Shown here piece after piece: positions 9,291-24,137 of a DNA stretch of 64,000 bases (positions within the stretch are counted from its first letter, which is position 1; each line of letters starts with the position of its first letter). A model generated the notes under the pieces. That model saw nothing but the letters and a program-made list of their open reading frames with translations. It did no database searches and was not told the DNA's origin. Location: assembly GCF_032854445.1 (NCBI RefSeq), contig NC_088300.1, positions 27,015,608 through 27,079,607 of the forward strand, written 5' to 3'. Source of the DNA: Liolophura sinensis. Taxonomy: Eukaryota; Mollusca; Polyplacophora; Chitonida; Chitonidae. The position numbers were made by a program, and so were the translations under genes.

Positions 9291-12274
9291 TGGCAAACAC
9301 AACTCGATAAAATAATTATGCCAGGGTGTCGAGTGACTATAGGTGCTTTTAGGGCTTAATTCATTAAATGTTGAAGTAACTAATGCTATATCATTACACC
9401 TGCAAATCAAGTCGCCTTTGATCACCTGGAAAATCTTGTATTAGTTTACACAGACAGCCAGAATTATTACACTAGTTCTTAACATGGACCAAACAGCAAA
9501 AGTTTTTCAACGATTCCGTAATTTTTTAAGCTATTAATAGTGATATTTTTATTATGTAAATGATCTCATGCACAATTGTATCATGTAACGAAGGCTAAAG
9601 AGAGGTGGTGATGAAAGGGAATCACAAGCTATGTAGTGGTGAACGTAGCTGAACAAGAAAGAAAGAAAAATAAATAAAAAACACAGAACAAAACAATATA
9701 AACTCTGTTGAAGGTGATAGGATATCACCTCAACGTCAATGATAAATATACAATTTTTCGAGTAGATCAGTCTTCCGCTTTTCCGCTTTAGTGCTAATCT
9801 GAATGTCTAATAACCTTCACAGTCACAAAACAGTATAACACGTAATGTGTCTGTTTGAGTTGTCAGAGATATTCAGTATGTATTTAATGGTAATTTATCA
9901 CACAGTGCAAACTATTCTTTCCCACCAGCAATAAAGCGTACATCAAAAGGAATGTAGTATCGCCGCACCTAGCTCCACAACGCCAATAAATATATACATC
10001 TAGGTTGAGGTGACATACACAATCTGGTCGCACATTTTTATCGAAATTGCAATTAACTTATCGATCTATTGATTCACCTATTTTTAGCCAGACGGATCGA
10101 CCCGATTCTACATGCGTCGCATGCGCAGTTAACAGTAGAGACCATTATGACTGGGCAGGTGTAGGCCTAATAAGGCAGGGTTAGTGTAGTGAACGAAACG
10201 CGTCGAATCTTTCATTGTAAACAATGGCAATAACCCTAAACCACCCACCCCAGACATTCATAGTATGGAATACTTGTATGCACACGTCAGCGTAACATGC
10301 CATGCACCTAGCCATTTTCCCTGAATAGTAAAAAAAATATGCTGACATTTTGTTGTAAAATGAAACTCTTGACTTAACAATGATAATGCGCCGCGAATCG
10401 GAAATTACTGTTCGTGCGTAATTATGTATATTCTTTAATTGTGTGTAGTTACTTGACATATGCGGTGATAATCCAAAAGACAGTCGGCAGATACGAAGCA
10501 TCCAACGACATATATGAGGCTGTTTAGACAGTTACCCTTATCAACCTGTGTTGTTATTCATATGCACTCAGGATTGTTTATAATTACGAAAGATTCTTCT
10601 AAGGCCTTTATTCTTACAACCCACACAGCAAGATACAGCAGAAATCAGTTGTGGCTTGCGATTACCCTGACACTGTTATATTTTGTCGTTTATAAAGTCC
10701 ATTATAATTTTCAAATATTTAAATCACTTTAATTCCTTTATAACATATATGGGACCACGTAGCTGTGTTATTAATGCAAAGCGCGTAGAACAAAATAAAA
10801 GTTTCAAATTTGCGGCCGTGATTCAATATAATTCTGGATTTAGGAATTACAAAAAAACCCGTATATTACACTGTTACTACCTGCAATATTGTTGGCTCAA
10901 ATTCAAAGAGGCAGTATAGTTTTTCATTGTTTATCGTGTTTATTTTTAAGGTAACGGCTTGCACTAGATAACGATGCAAACGAAGTTTGTAGAGAAGGTA
11001 TAAATATCAACGCTTCAAGAATAATAGCCACAAAACTCTAATATAATTTGCAATTCAAGGTTGCTTTAAACAAAACCGCTGAAAATAACATCACCTATTT
11101 TTTTAATAGAGTTCACAAGCTATAGGTTCTAACACCTCGAGCATCGACTGAATTTGCGATCTGCATAACAAATAGTGCCTCCAGAATAATATTTAAAATT
11201 AGATTAATGTTTGGACGTTTTCATAAATTATAGATGAATATAGGGCCAACGTTAAAATATAATTTAACCACGAAACCGGCCAAATTCTCCTGAAACACAT
11301 GTTATAGATGACAACTGAAGTTTTATTTTGTGTTTTAGAGAATAAACTTGCCCAGAAGCACAAACCATCCAAAAGTAATTTCAAACTAATCCAGAAATGC
11401 TCAAATTTAGTGTAAGTTAAAAATGAAAAAGTTAGTTTCAGTGGTTGGCTTGAACTAAACCACATCATATTATGTGCCATAATTGTGTTCACACAGGTAT
11501 CCAGCTGATTCTATAATCCTACAGTCCTTCAGGTAACACTGTATATTTGTATTATTTATTTAACCGTTAATTGTTTAACACTGTACTGAATGAAGGGAGG
11601 AAGCCGGAATGTTTGGAGTGTTTGTTTATTTCACGAAAAATATACACACTATATTAGTGGAGACCAGCGATCTTCAACGAAATTTAGGCTGCGCCATCCC
11701 CACAAGTAACACCTCCTTGTAACCATGGGCGCCATGAACAGTGGAAAGCAAGCGGAATGGCAAATTCCCAGTGCACGCCAGGTTTGATCCCGCGACTGGA
11801 ATGCAAGTGGCTTAGTTGGTGTAATACCATATAAGAACGGTCCGATGGCCACTTAGTGTAGCTTATAATATGGCCATCCATATCCAAGATAGGAGCTCAT
11901 CCAGGGAGTTAACCGATTCCATAATGTCTTGTAATGTATTTTAGGATCGTTAATAGCTACATTTACCATTATCTTGGCTAACACACCCACAAAAGGACGC
12001 GCAAGGAACCCATTACTTGATGCGAATATCACATTTACGTCAAGGGGTGAAACATATTTACAGCAATTGCCTGAATTGCCTGAGAATATAGGAGCTAAAA
12101 CATAACCCTACAACGTGTATGATTCCGCCTGGGAAAATAGGTCCATAGAATATCGATCCTGTTGGTCTTGTTTGAAGGTAGTGTGGAAGAACAGACAGGT
12201 GCGTGAATCTCGAACAAGGCGTGGTTTGGTAGCAAGAGTTTCAGGATTCGATCTATTCCAACAGATGCAAGATA
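9291..12274. other. No gene recognised
   Basis: AT-rich, with only short chance open frames. A GGTTTGATCCC word near 11790 resembles a tRNA box B and may mark an old SINE, but I cannot delimit it. Confidence 0.5.
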
Positions 12275-12556
12275 CGCTAGTGAAGGCCATGGTGAGGTGA
12301 GATACACAAATGAAGGCGTTTCATAGGCGAGATATGCAGATGAAGGCGGAGGACTTGCGAAACACACAAATTAAGGCGGAAAATAGGCGATACACACATG
12401 AAGGCACAGGACAGGCGAGATACACAAACGAAGGCGTAGGACAGGCAAGACACACAATAAAGGCGGTGGCCAGGCAAGATACGCAAATGAAGGCGGTGGT
12501 CAGGCGAGATACGCAAATGAAATCGATGTACACAAATGATGGCGTTGGTCAGGAGA
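12275..12556. repeat. 30-bp minisatellite, about 9 copies
   Basis: The unit is about CAGGCGAGATACACAAATGA plus AGGCGGTGGT, diverged between copies. Because 30 is a multiple of three, several frames stay open (for example 12310-12723 plus and 12277-12533 minus). The copies vary at all codon positions, so coding is unlikely. Confidence 0.85.
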
Positions 12557-15500
12557 ATATAAATACGATCTGTTCCGTTCTAAGATTATCATGTAAAGTG
12601 TATAAAGTTGATAACACTAAAAACTTAACAGGGATAATTATTTTTAAGTGTATTGTGGGAGTCTGCACAGGGAATTTTCTCGGTAAATACATATTTTTTT
12701 CTGTAAACATCTATACATTATAGAGTACATTACACCTTTGTTGTACACCTACATTATGTTCCACCCTTGAAGACAACATGCCGCCAGAGACGGCCCTCCA
12801 AGCAGCAAGATTTGCAAGCAGAGGGCAGTTCTATTCTGCTTTTTTCTTTTGTTTTCCAGGCAAACATATACAACAGAGAAGAATAGAGACTACAGAAATT
12901 AATTAATTAGCGAAACCCGAAGCTGCATAAACTAAAGCCAATAACACACCACTGCACCGACATTTTTCTATATCCTAAAGCTAATTGATATTCACACCTG
13001 ATAATAAAATATTTAATCCCATCATTTTCGGCATAGTTTCACTTTTCTGCGTCAAGGGAGGTCCCCAGACCGAGTGTATTATACTTGAAACTAACAATGG
13101 CTTAGATTAACGATGTCACGATGCCGAATCCTGGGTCAGTTGTATTGGCTGTGGCGTTACGTCAGTGGCTTAAAACATGGTGTTACATTATAATTAAATA
13201 AATTTTGGTTGATTTTCAGTGATTGTCAAATTGAATGTTTTTGTCTTGAATTGATTATCTAAGTAAGATATTTTAGTAAGAATTTTGTCAACTAACCAGT
13301 TTGCTGATCGAGGTAAATAGAAGATTACTGAACAGTCACAGGCATGTTATGATTATTACACATGGGAAAATTGCCTTCATTTATCTTGTGTCTGTGTCTG
13401 TTATGATATATGATGATCGAAACCAAAATGACAAGATTTGAAATCATTAGCAAAGCATTACATTTTTGGAATTATAAGCACCAATCAATTATTTTGACAT
13501 TGTCTTGACTTTGACGTTGAGTAGATACTTTGATCTGAACTGGATGGAAGTTTCCCAATCTGGTTAATAGCACTAGCTAAACATTTTAGGAGAAAAACAC
13601 AATAATTGTTATTGACGGCAATATCACGTTGTGTGGCGAGAAACACATTTGTGTGGAAGAAGTGAGCGGATGCATGTAAATCGCCTGTTCGTTGGGGCAA
13701 ACCTGCCTAATACGCATGCGCTTTCACGGGATCCGTTCATGAAGTAATAGCCATTTGTTTTCCACAGGGTGTATCTGTTACGTAAACGCTCGTGATCATC
13801 GGCGCCTGAACTCTCCGTGATCACGTAAAGCAAACAGTGGAATCTCTCGGTGGTATCTCATTCTAAACAGCCACCAATCGATAGCGACAGCGGGTCACTG
13901 AGAGCCCAGTAATCGAGGTGCAATGACGCGCAGTCTGGTGTTTTCAAACCGACTAGCTTCAAAGTCCTGGCCAACAGACTCAACAAGACATGAAATAGAT
14001 TGCTCGCTTCGATCAGCACTCAGTTTTCTAACTAGCTATAGGGTTTTTAAAAGCAACCCAATCCCCAGAATCGGTGAATTTCTAATCCCTTAATCCAGGC
14101 AATTATTTCCATCTTACGCGACCACGCGACAATCTACTCATTCCTGGGATATGGCGAGATGCTTTCCTGTGGAATAATACCTCGGTGTTTCATAGTGATA
14201 TATTTTATTCGCTGTCGACTGATCTTGGCAGATCTTTCCGGAGATCAAACAGAATTTAAACTCGACGACTGGGTCAAAGAAAGTGGCATTTTGACGAAAG
14301 CGCAGACTTTTAAGCTAACCCTTTCAAGAGGGCACAGCTTCGAGTACAAGTAAAATCGGATATCCGATATCTCTGCCGATGTGTTCGGTAGGTGCAAGGG
14401 ACTAGTATCATATCTGACCTATCAAGGTACAGCTGAAGAAGCCGAGTTCATTGTCTATCAAGTGGCTGTCAGTGGCTGACTTTGCCGTTAAACTACAATC
14501 ATGCGTCACCAAATCGAATTCTTCAAAGAGAATGGTATCGAGCTCGTTGGCTTATATATTGACGAGGAGTTAACAGAGCTGGTATTGACTCTCAGTCACA
14601 GGTATAGACGAATCCATTACTCAGAGAGAAAGTCTGTGAATTGAGCAATTCTAAGCATCTTCGTCAAATGTGCATTTTAATAAAATAATGAGGGCCAGTC
14701 TATTGAACTTCGGTTTTGAAGTCACAACATTTTTGAAGGTAAAGAAAGACCTTCTCTAAAATCCTTGCATATATTAAGCTAATCTGTTCTATTAGCTTTG
14801 AGAGAAAAAGTTCGAAGTTTCTTTTCTAGAGCAGTTTTCTTGTTTCTCTCAAGCGAAAAAAATCTAAGAAATAGGTCTCTTTTCCGCCGAATGGAACCGA
14901 ATGCCATGATATGAATAACAAGCTCAAATATATAAATCGCACTGATTTATGATATCAAACGTATAATTCGAAGAACACGCTTGCATTGTTCAATCAGTTT
15001 ACTTAACCGAGTGAATAAAAGCTAATGTGTCCTTCTTGGAGGACTACTTAAGGTTGGGCCAGTTAGTGCCACTGATTTTTCACGGCACCGACCTTCCCAT
15101 ATAGAAGGGCATTGTGCTATCTGAATAGGTGAGGGGCGGTATTTGGTTGTTATCAATGGGTCCTGTATCGACCTGACTGCCCGTAGTCCTACACAATAAC
15201 CTTACAATCCTCAATTTAATGGCCTTCTCCACTCGCTTTTCACGTTCGTTGAAAACCAACGCCTGACTTGATGATAGCTTTATCTTTTCAGATGTACTTA
15301 ATCCAACTGAATTTGCGCGCAGCACACCGCGTGGTTGTGTCCGCTGTGGTGCCAGTGAGAACAATTGGAGACGGCGAGGACAGTCTGCAAACTGATCGAT
15401 GAAATCATCCCAGCGACACATCGGGCGGATTCTCGTGGAAATTACCCGCGAAAAACGGCTGGATCGTCGGTAGATCACTAACAAACAACGCTGATCGAAT

Positions 15501-18368
15501 ACAACTCCCTGGCATTTCCGAATTCACTCAATTGGCTCAATTCAGTCAAAAAGCACCCTTTGATATAGGACTAAAACCAAGATCAAATTTTGGAACAAAT
15601 CAGAGGTGCACATTGAGGACTGAGTACCCTCGGGTGAAACTTTGAGTAGGCTGCTCAAAGAAGTTGACGTGCCTCGCATTGTCTCACATGTGGCATTTAT
15701 CTAAGAATGAAATGGCACATAAAACAGATTCATATTTGGTTTAACGTTAAATCTGAGTTTCAGTTTGGTCGATCAGCAATATTACATCTTTTGCAGAGGA
15801 CAGTGAAGTCGAATGAAGTTAAGTAGCGAGCCTGACGAGGTAATGACCGAAAGAATGATGAGAAGGTGCAAACATCTGCATGACATAGATACAAAAGCTG
15901 GTTACTGGAAGTTTTGGGTGTAAGGCAAGCAATTTCGGTGTGACGATAAAACGTCCAGTATACCTCATATTTATGAATAGAAAAAAAAACCCAAACAGAA
16001 GTACAGGCCGATAACAAAACTTCAGCAATTTATTTTTGGAATACTTTGATTCTTTAATTATTTTGGTTATTGTTGTACATCGTAATCTTATATGGTTTGT
16101 CCCCACTGTTTCAATTTAGATTTATAAGCCTTAGCCAGGCAAATCATAATTATTTTCTTGTTCTTTCGATGCTAGGGTTTTTAATACTGACACGAACAAG
16201 AATGCATCGGCATTTGCTTACGTATAGGCAGAAATACGTGATGCAAGGTGGGCATTTTGTACAGCTTCTCCGATGAGTGTGGGCGAAGAGTGAGAACAGC
16301 GATTTCATCCCTCCTATAGACAAACCCACGATAAAAAAATCTCTTCTACAACCATGAGAAATAATGAAATAATGTGTGTAGCACAAAACAGCAATCCGAA
16401 AAGCATTTCTCCTCATGTGGACGTTTAATAAATGAAAATGTCCAGGAAAGTGTACTGTGATATTGAAGGTAGAAGGTAAACACTTAAAGTTTAAACATTG
16501 TTCGATGCTCAAGGCAGGCTGGTGGTGCCAGGTAGTCCGTCTGCATGCTAATACCAATGGAGGAGGACTCCCTTATCGACGATTTCGCTCATGCCATCGG
16601 CCTGCTAATCCCATAGGGTACTCAGAAGATTTCAGACCTAAGAAGGTGATTATGGAGCTGTTGATAAAAACCACAAGCGACTGAATGGGAAAGAAATCTC
16701 TAGGTACTAGAACAACGTGCTTAGTCTTGCTTAAAAGCAGCAGGTCAAGAGCAACAGAAACGAATCCAACAAAACTTGGCAATTGGGGCGAATTCCCAAA
16801 GGCTTTTCTACTTCAAACGCCTGGTCGGAGAGGTCACACACTGTAGATGGCAGCAAATTGCAGATAACAGTGATGGTCGTGAATACTCTCACAGGAAATA
16901 AGCCCTATTAAGAAAGTTAACCTTAAAAAACCATGTAGAATAGGATGAAATAGCATATTTCTAGATCCTCCCTAATGCCGTGAAGAAGTTTGTCTTGGTA
17001 ATATAAGTAACTGAATGTGGGTGTGTAAAAAATGATACGTGAAACGTATAGCTTAAATGCTGCACTTCCCTTTTTGGTTGTTTGGGTTAATCAGTGGGAA
17101 ATACAAAAAGAGAAAGCATTTTTCGACTGGCTTAAAAATACTACGACAGTCAGGGTTTTGGTGCAGAAGGTTCCTCGCTGACGAAAGGGAAGGCGTGACA
17201 TACTTAATTTTTAGCAGAAGTGACCTTAGATGACTTTCCATGAATGAGCTTATAATTTGAAGGATCATTTAACACGGTGCGAATCGGCAGTGCGCGCGAC
17301 AATTTCTCCAGCCTGTGTAAAGACTATGGAAAGTGGAATTTTTAACATCAGTTATATCAAGCAAGAACTTTTTTGCCATGTTTTGCAATGAACATTCAAG
17401 TACGGCCTACGCTGGCGGATGGCCTCATTCAGAGAACAGTATGAGCAGATATGGAGCCTAATGAGTTTAATGTTTAGTCCATTAATGAACTGACTGATCG
17501 CCAGTAAAAGTTATTTTCTGCATGTCACTTTCTTCCATTCTGAATTGTGTCGTAAGAAACAATATATCGTTGAAAGATCAATCGGAAGAACGTCTCAACC
17601 ATAAACATTTTGCAAAGCTGAGAAAGCATCTAATATAGGTCTGTTCATAAATGGTGATTTTCCAGATGCTTGGAGTTCATGTCATATAACTTGATTGAAA
17701 ACCATAGTCACAAAAAAGAAAAGTCACAATGTCGCAAATAATTCAAGAAAACAGAAAAATATGTTGTTAGTGGCACTGTCTTTAGCTGCAGGAAATAGTG
17801 ATACCAAATGAAAGTTTCACGCGCCATTTGCCTTTGCGCTTTGTCTCGCGGACGAGTGCTAACTGGTGCCAGGCAGGTTGGAGAGATATCCGTAGGGAGC
17901 AGAGGGAAGCACACTGCTAATTCAATCAATAGTGCTCCCACATATGATTTTCCAGGGTTTCTTTCATAAATATTGTAGTCTGAACCGTCAGTGCTGGAAC
18001 CAATGGTCCGAGTCACGACGGCCCACCTGCCCTATTACGTCACGCCAGTGAGCGCTGTAAAAACAGGATTGAAACAGGCACGAACGCGAACTTCCGAAGA
18101 TCCTAGTCAAATCCACTTCGGCCCAAAACTTGGCTGAATCCATGCAACGGTTTTGTTTTTTTCAAAAGGGAAAGTTTGACTTTGTTATCTAAGTTAATCC
18201 CCGGTTTACTGAATGCCCTTGCATCAAGTTTTATTAAGTACATTTACTGGACGTCTGTGTTTGCCAAACGTGCACAAATCTACTGATGTTTCCTTGGCGA
18301 TGATTTTCTCATTATCCTCCATTTTCCACATACATAGAGAGAACCAGTCACAACCGTTTTTTTGCCCC
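12557..18368. other. No gene recognised
   Basis: No conserved exon is visible. The longest open frame (15080-15484, minus, 134 codons) has no recognisable domain. At 18030-18050 there is a TTACGTCACGCC (CRE-like) word in a locally GC-richer patch, which could be regulatory but is unsupported. Confidence 0.45.
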
Positions 18369-18527
18369 TTTTATTTATTTTATTTATTTGATTGGTGTTT
18401 TACGCCGTACTCAAGAATATTTCACCTATACGAGGGCAGTCAGCATTATGGTGTGAGGAAACCGGGCAAAGCCCGGGGAAAACCCATGACCATCCGCAGG
18501 TGGCTGTCAGATCTTCCCACTTTTACT
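18369..18527 (-). mobile_element. SINE, family 1, 5'-truncated
   Basis: On the plus strand it begins with the reversed tail TTTATTTGATTGGTGTTTTA, then ACTCAAGAATATTTCAC, GCATTATGGTGTGAGGAAAC, and ends near the AGATCTTCCCAC part of the middle region. The tRNA-like head is missing. Confidence 0.88.
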
Positions 18528-21500
18528 GTCCAGTTGTTTGATATAACTTGTTATCTATTAAGGGAGAGAAATCAAGCCTTCTTTCATAGATAAAAGTGCT
18601 ATTTCTCACTGAAAAATACCAAATGTATTATTTCATTATCGGTATTACGTTGAAGGATGCATTTATTATAGTCATTCAAACAAGCACAGTAAGATAAATA
18701 AAAATACCAGAAATATTATTTTCTTGAAAACTTAACACCTCGATGACCAGCTTGTATGTAGGGTTTCCTCTTACCAGTAACGAGCACGTGTATGGTATCC
18801 AAACGCCACGCAATATACAGTACCTTATTACCTGTTGTCCTTTTAAGTACAGATATTGAAAGTTAACTTTCTCAAAAGGGAGAATCCTATGAGGACATAA
18901 AAGAGAAATCTTAAAAGATTCCAACAAATTACAATTGGATATTTCCGAGTTTCAGAGCCAAACGCATGGCATAAAATCTGTTTTTCAATCGAAACCTGCT
19001 CCAATGCAAATGGACACTTTCATTTCCCATACAGTGGTTGTAACTTGACTATGCACTATGTTTTACTCAATTATACTTAAACCATGGTGTGAGGGGCGTG
19101 TATTTTGTTATTTTTTAAGCATATACATGAACAATTAGAATAAAACCCTAGCTGAGGTAAACTGACAAATGGTCGGATTCACTGATAATACGAGTTATTA
19201 ATTGCCAAACTGTCGCCACTTTACTGATTTTACTCTCTGTGCTGTAGTCTTCAGTGTTATATTTAGACTGCTACTCTCTTTACGACATGTGTTTCTGAAG
19301 GCCTGTGAGTATAATCAATCTGGGGATACTTGAAAAATGAAAATTAAAAATGATATAGCAAAACAGCCCAAAGGAAGCAATAAGCATATCTTGGTCCGTT
19401 GGGACTCGATGATCATGCTGTTACAACAGCCCACGATAATCATGCTATAGCGCTCGAAATTGTCCTCCCATGTATCAACAATGTTTTATCGAATACTGTC
19501 TCTTCTAAGATGACGTCATGACTTAACCAGGCCCCAAGGCTGTTAACTAATCAACCTGCTCGTCATCCATGCACACAAAATTACATTTTCCGAATTGAAA
19601 CGAAACACGGGCTTGTGAGTCATTGCTTTCACACGTATTTTGACGTAGCGTGACATAACGCAATTTGACAAAACTAACCTGCCTGGCGCGTGAAGAATTC
19701 GCGTGATTCGTGCGTGTGTCGCCTGCTGCAACCGAATCACCGCCCTCTCCTGGCGAGCATCGCGTGAGAGTGTAAGTTATGGTAGACCAGCTGAAGTTTT
19801 GCAAATGCTTATACAAGATGTAAGCTTTCATCTAAATGATTGAGTAAGTGAGAAATGGCAGTGCCGGGTAATAACGCACAAACCTAATTATCGCAGTATA
19901 ACAGGAAAATGATGTAGAAATCGACACAGCGTGCGACCCTCTGACCGAGGAGCCAGGCTATAGAATCAATATGCTCTCCCATATTAATATATGTGTGTAT
20001 ACAGATCAGCATAAAGGGCGTCGCAGACCTTCTAAACAAACTACTATACTGTATAAATGCGCTGAAACCTCTCTGACTGTTTATACATAAATGCATGCAC
20101 ATACTTGCGCGATCAGGGCCATGATTTTCTGGTCGAAAACCGCTCTGCCTTTTTCCTGCTGCGATAAAAGTATGCGCGTGATATCGCCAGATGTGCTTCT
20201 AGTCTTTACAGCTTCGCCTGGCAAATTTAGTGATAAACAGTAATATTAAAAACAGAGCAAGATCGATTTGTGGTTACCCACACACTCATAAACAATTCAA
20301 ACAAATGATTCAAATACAAAAAACAAACAAACAGTATAAATAAAATATACCTACAGAAAACTAACATGAACGTGAGTCAAAAGCCCGTTGATTAATGCAG
20401 TTCACACTTTTCCAACAACAAAACAGTGAACAGTGCAAGGGTCAGCTCAGAGGTCAATTCTTATAGTGTGAAATGATCCAAGTGCCAATCTTGTATATTT
20501 GTAATCCCTGCATTTGTGTGTCATACTACCTGAGCAAGTACATAAAATAAATTCCCTCGAAAAAATGTCATGAAAGGTGTAAAATAATAATGGAACTTTG
20601 ACGTAGGCTTGATCCAAAAATATAATTAGCTCATGATCAAATCCAGTGTCCTGACGTCATTGACTGCACAGGAGACAGTGGGAGTAAGTGAGTCGTTCAG
20701 TTTTCTGATAAATCGCTTTGGCATTACAACGGAGTGCAACTCCTATGGAAGGTAACATTCACTACACGTTCTTTAGGGTAAAATAACTATTGATGCGGTA
20801 CCAATCACTGTCAGTTGTCATGGTTTTGACATGAAACTTCAATGATTTATTTGATTATTTGTTTACCCGATCTTTCACGCCGTACCTGTTAGGGATATGT
20901 CATTCAGTTTTAGCACGCTAGTCAGGATTTGGGAGGGTGCTAACTTGGGGTGCTTAGGAAAAACTACCTTATCTTGCCTGGTAATAGAGGGTCTCAAGAT
21001 CTACCATGGCAGTGGTCAGGTGATGCTCTGTTGAGACCTCACAAGCAGTGTATACCGTTCGAAGTGACGACAAACGGACAAAACCGAGAAGTTATTAGGA
21101 AAGGTCAAAATAGTGTGCGGAAGATGTACGTGGGAGGGCTCGCTCGTTGCACCGTCGGCCCATTTAACCAAACTTCCGTAGCCGTCTAACGTCTGTTCGT
21201 CGCCTAAGCGCCTGTCGGCCGGCTAGGCTATGAGGCCGTTCTGTAGCAAATTGATTTCGTAGACTCCACGATGATAATTGTTAAATTGGCTTCAAAATAT
21301 AAATAAACTACTATATATAAACAACACAGAAAGAGGAAAATTTCTTTTTCATTTTCTTTCTTTAACAAACTTGGCACAGGATGGACGATGATTCGTACAA
21401 GAGAGAGTCGAAGCGAAACAAAAACAACGGAGGAGTTTGAGTGGTTTGTGAGCTTTCGAGGGGCCTTCATTTAGTGACAGAAGCGCATTTAGTCCTGTTG

Positions 21501-23554
21501 TTCTCCAATCAATAAATGAGCTTTCACAAACGGGACTCTTAACACTTCTAACGCCGAATGTGTTTCCTTCTAGTCACAATCGGACATGACTAAGTGTTTT
21601 GGCCTATCTTTCAAAACCCAAGACAAACAGCTTTAGTCAACCATCACATATCTCCGTTGTGAAATGCGTTAGGCAAAAAACTGCTAGTCGTCTATGCATA
21701 GCGTTTAGACTATCTGTGAAGCAAGCCTTCGAACTCGATTGCTTGAACACTTGTCTAAAGGGCCCTGTCAGTCTGAGGAAGATAGTGTCTGCTGTCCGTT
21801 TTCGCAGGCAGAAACATATCGATATTTTCATTCGAGTCCGGTACAGTTTCATTATGCACCAAATGTAGTAACTATAGGTTGATACGAATATCCACAACAA
21901 ATGTTTACATATTCACAATGATCACTGCCAAATGCAGTATGATTGGTAGTCATTGTCGAGCAATAGCTTTAGCAATCTAACCAATAAGGTTTCTTCCGGT
22001 CCTTGTACATGTTATAATGTATACGCTTAGTCTTTTTAGCTTTGTCATTTGAGTTTTGTGTTGGTAAATGTACTTATTTATTTCAATGGTATTTAACACC
22101 GTTATCGAATAAATATTAATTAATAGATAGAAGGAAGCGGCCCGAGGCCAAGTGGTTCACATGTTTGATTTTCGATTGAAACAAGAGGTGCGGCTCTAAT
22201 CATTGGAATTTGTAGATTTCTCCGTTTTTTTTTTCTGTTCGTGCGGCATTTATTTGTCCTTTTTCGCAGTCTCAAGTACGTTGCATGATACTTGTCCTCC
22301 ATCAATGCGGTGGACAAATCTGTAAGTCGTACGCGAAAATGTTTGCCAGTATCTTACCAAAGATCCACTGTAGTTTACCCTTAACACGTTGGTTCCTCCA
22401 TTTACCACATTGCCAGCCAGCGTATAAGCGAAAAAGTCGAACAAGAAACTAGAGTCTGGCGATTATTATGGTTTACTGTAATAGCGTACACCAAGCTTAG
22501 ATTGCACATGGTGTTAAAGACCAATGAAATAAATATATAAATAATAGTCACAATTATGTTCCGTCACAGCGGATTTGAACAAATGAACTAATTCATCAAG
22601 ATCTAGAGGTGAGGGCCAGCTTGCATATAGCCCTCCTGTTGTTACGTGGACGCACTCTTGGCACCATGTCGCCATGGCAATTACGTGCTTATAACGTTAA
22701 ATAGGGCTTCGTGAAAGTGGGCCACGCGCTGAACCATCTAGTCCACGAGGTCACAAAGGGAGCTAAGTTAATACATGTCCCTTATATACCAATGGTTCTG
22801 TACTCACAAGACATAATATATGGATATTCTAATGGACTAAAGTGTTCAAAGTTTTGCACTGGAATATATTCATAGCTGGACAAGGCACATCTATCCTGGG
22901 ACGTTTATGTGTGGTAAACAGCTATTGATTCCATAAACATACAAGCATGGCCTTGGGGATGCCGGATGGTCCATACCCTTATACCTAGGTTTAACCAAGT
23001 TTATACTATAGGTAGGACAGCTTCTGCTTATGTAAGGTGGGGTAATGGTTCTAGCTGATGAAACACAAGCGGATATTCATGCATGGCCGTGTCTAGATTA
23101 TTCCTACCGGGACCAAGTTAATGATAATTGTAAATGGAAACTGCCCCAGCTCTGACTGGAGGGAACGGTCGTGTAGCTTAGCACGCCATGCCATAGTTTC
23201 CCCCTGCTCGCCCTATCCCCTGAAGCGAGCATTTGAAATGAAGCAGTCAATGTCTGCCAAACGTTAGGATGCTATTACAGTCTGCCATTGCTGACCAGCT
23301 TACGTTATATATCAAACTACACAGCAGGCTTTGCTGGCACCCGGCGAATTGCACGTAATTCTTCTGCCTGTCGATGGCAGCATAAGTAGTGAATGCTGGA
23401 AGCCTAGTATTTATAGGGAGACTTTCCCCTGGGATTCAAACCAATGAATAATTCTCCTCATTACGGAGACGCGAACACGCGATTGCAGCAGAGTCTGCCG
23501 GGACGCTATGGCTGAACAATCAGTAACACCCCTGTCCAAGTCCATGCTGCGTCA
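18528..23554. other. No gene recognised; minor SINE-tail fragments
   Basis: Fragments like the family 1 tail occur at about 20841-20910 (ATTTGATTATTTG, CACGCCGTACC) and 22071-22110. No conserved exon is visible. The open frame at 20950-21189 has no recognised domain. Confidence 0.4.
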
Positions 23555-23887
23555 AGGCGACGGAATATCAACTCTCTGAGATCCGTCGAACAAGACACGA
23601 ACAACAGCTGTCGTTTTTAACTCCCCACAGTTCATGGTGTCGTGCGGTGGCGATTCAAACATCTGTGTGGTCCGCCAGCTGGAGAGCGAAGAGCCTATCA
23701 TTTTGCCGTACAGTTCCCTGTATAGGAAAATATCAATAAAATAACTAATGGGGTAAGCGCTTGTGACGTCATCATTGCCTAATTTGCATACCTTTACGCA
23801 TTTTTTCGAATACTCGAGATTGCGCTTCCTTGGGTCCTCAACAACACAAGTGTAGATGCAGTCGATAGGACTAGGTTGAACTGACAT
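23553..23887 (-). other. Candidate exon pair, unassigned
   Basis: Read on the minus strand, a possible exon runs from acceptor CTTATGTCAG to donor AAAG|GTATGC (about 23798-23886, 89 nt). It encodes a Cys-containing peptide including PIDCIYTCVVEDPRKR and YSKKCVK. After a short AT-rich interval, a second acceptor TTTTCCTATACAG (about 23718-23730) opens another stretch. In the frame set by the first exon this gives GTVRQNDRLFALQLADHTDV and a stop; in another frame it is open for about 55 codons (LYGKMIGSSLSSWRTTQ...). I recognise neither product. The splice signals are the only support. Confidence 0.25.
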
Positions 23888-23904
23888 AAGGAGATTCCCT
23901 CCAT

Positions 23905-24137
23905 TATATTTATTTATTTATCTGATTGATGTTTTACGGACTCATAATGCTGACGACGGCGGTCAGTATTATGGTGGGAGAAAACCGGAAAGACCCTAAG
24001 GGAAACTCACGACCAACCGCACGTTAATGTTAGACCTTCCCACGTACTTCCCATGAGACGAAGCCAGCATGAGCTGAGCTGGACTTGAACTCACAACGGT
24101 CACATTGGTGAGAGGCTTCTCGAGCCGTGCTGACCTA
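23905..24137 (-). mobile_element. SINE, family 1, nearly complete
   Basis: The plus strand shows the reversed tail (TTATTTATCTGATTGATGTT), the core ATTATGGTGGGAGAAAACCG, and box B as GGACTTGAACTCACAACGG. The right end is near the reversed head (GAGAGGCTTCTCGAGCCG). No clear target-site duplication was found. Confidence 0.88.

Noticed and set aside
11740-11850. Possible tRNA or SINE head (GGTTTGATCCC)
   Set aside because: Box-B-like word only; element borders and box A could not be established.
12277-12723. Repeat-containing open frames on both strands
   Set aside because: Explained by the 30-bp minisatellite.
15080-15484. 134-codon minus-strand frame
   Set aside because: No domain, no splice signals, and composition typical of chance frames.
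22130-22210. tRNA-like stretch GGCCAAGTGGTTCAC
   Set aside because: Too weak to call; no folding tRNA and no repeat end recognised.
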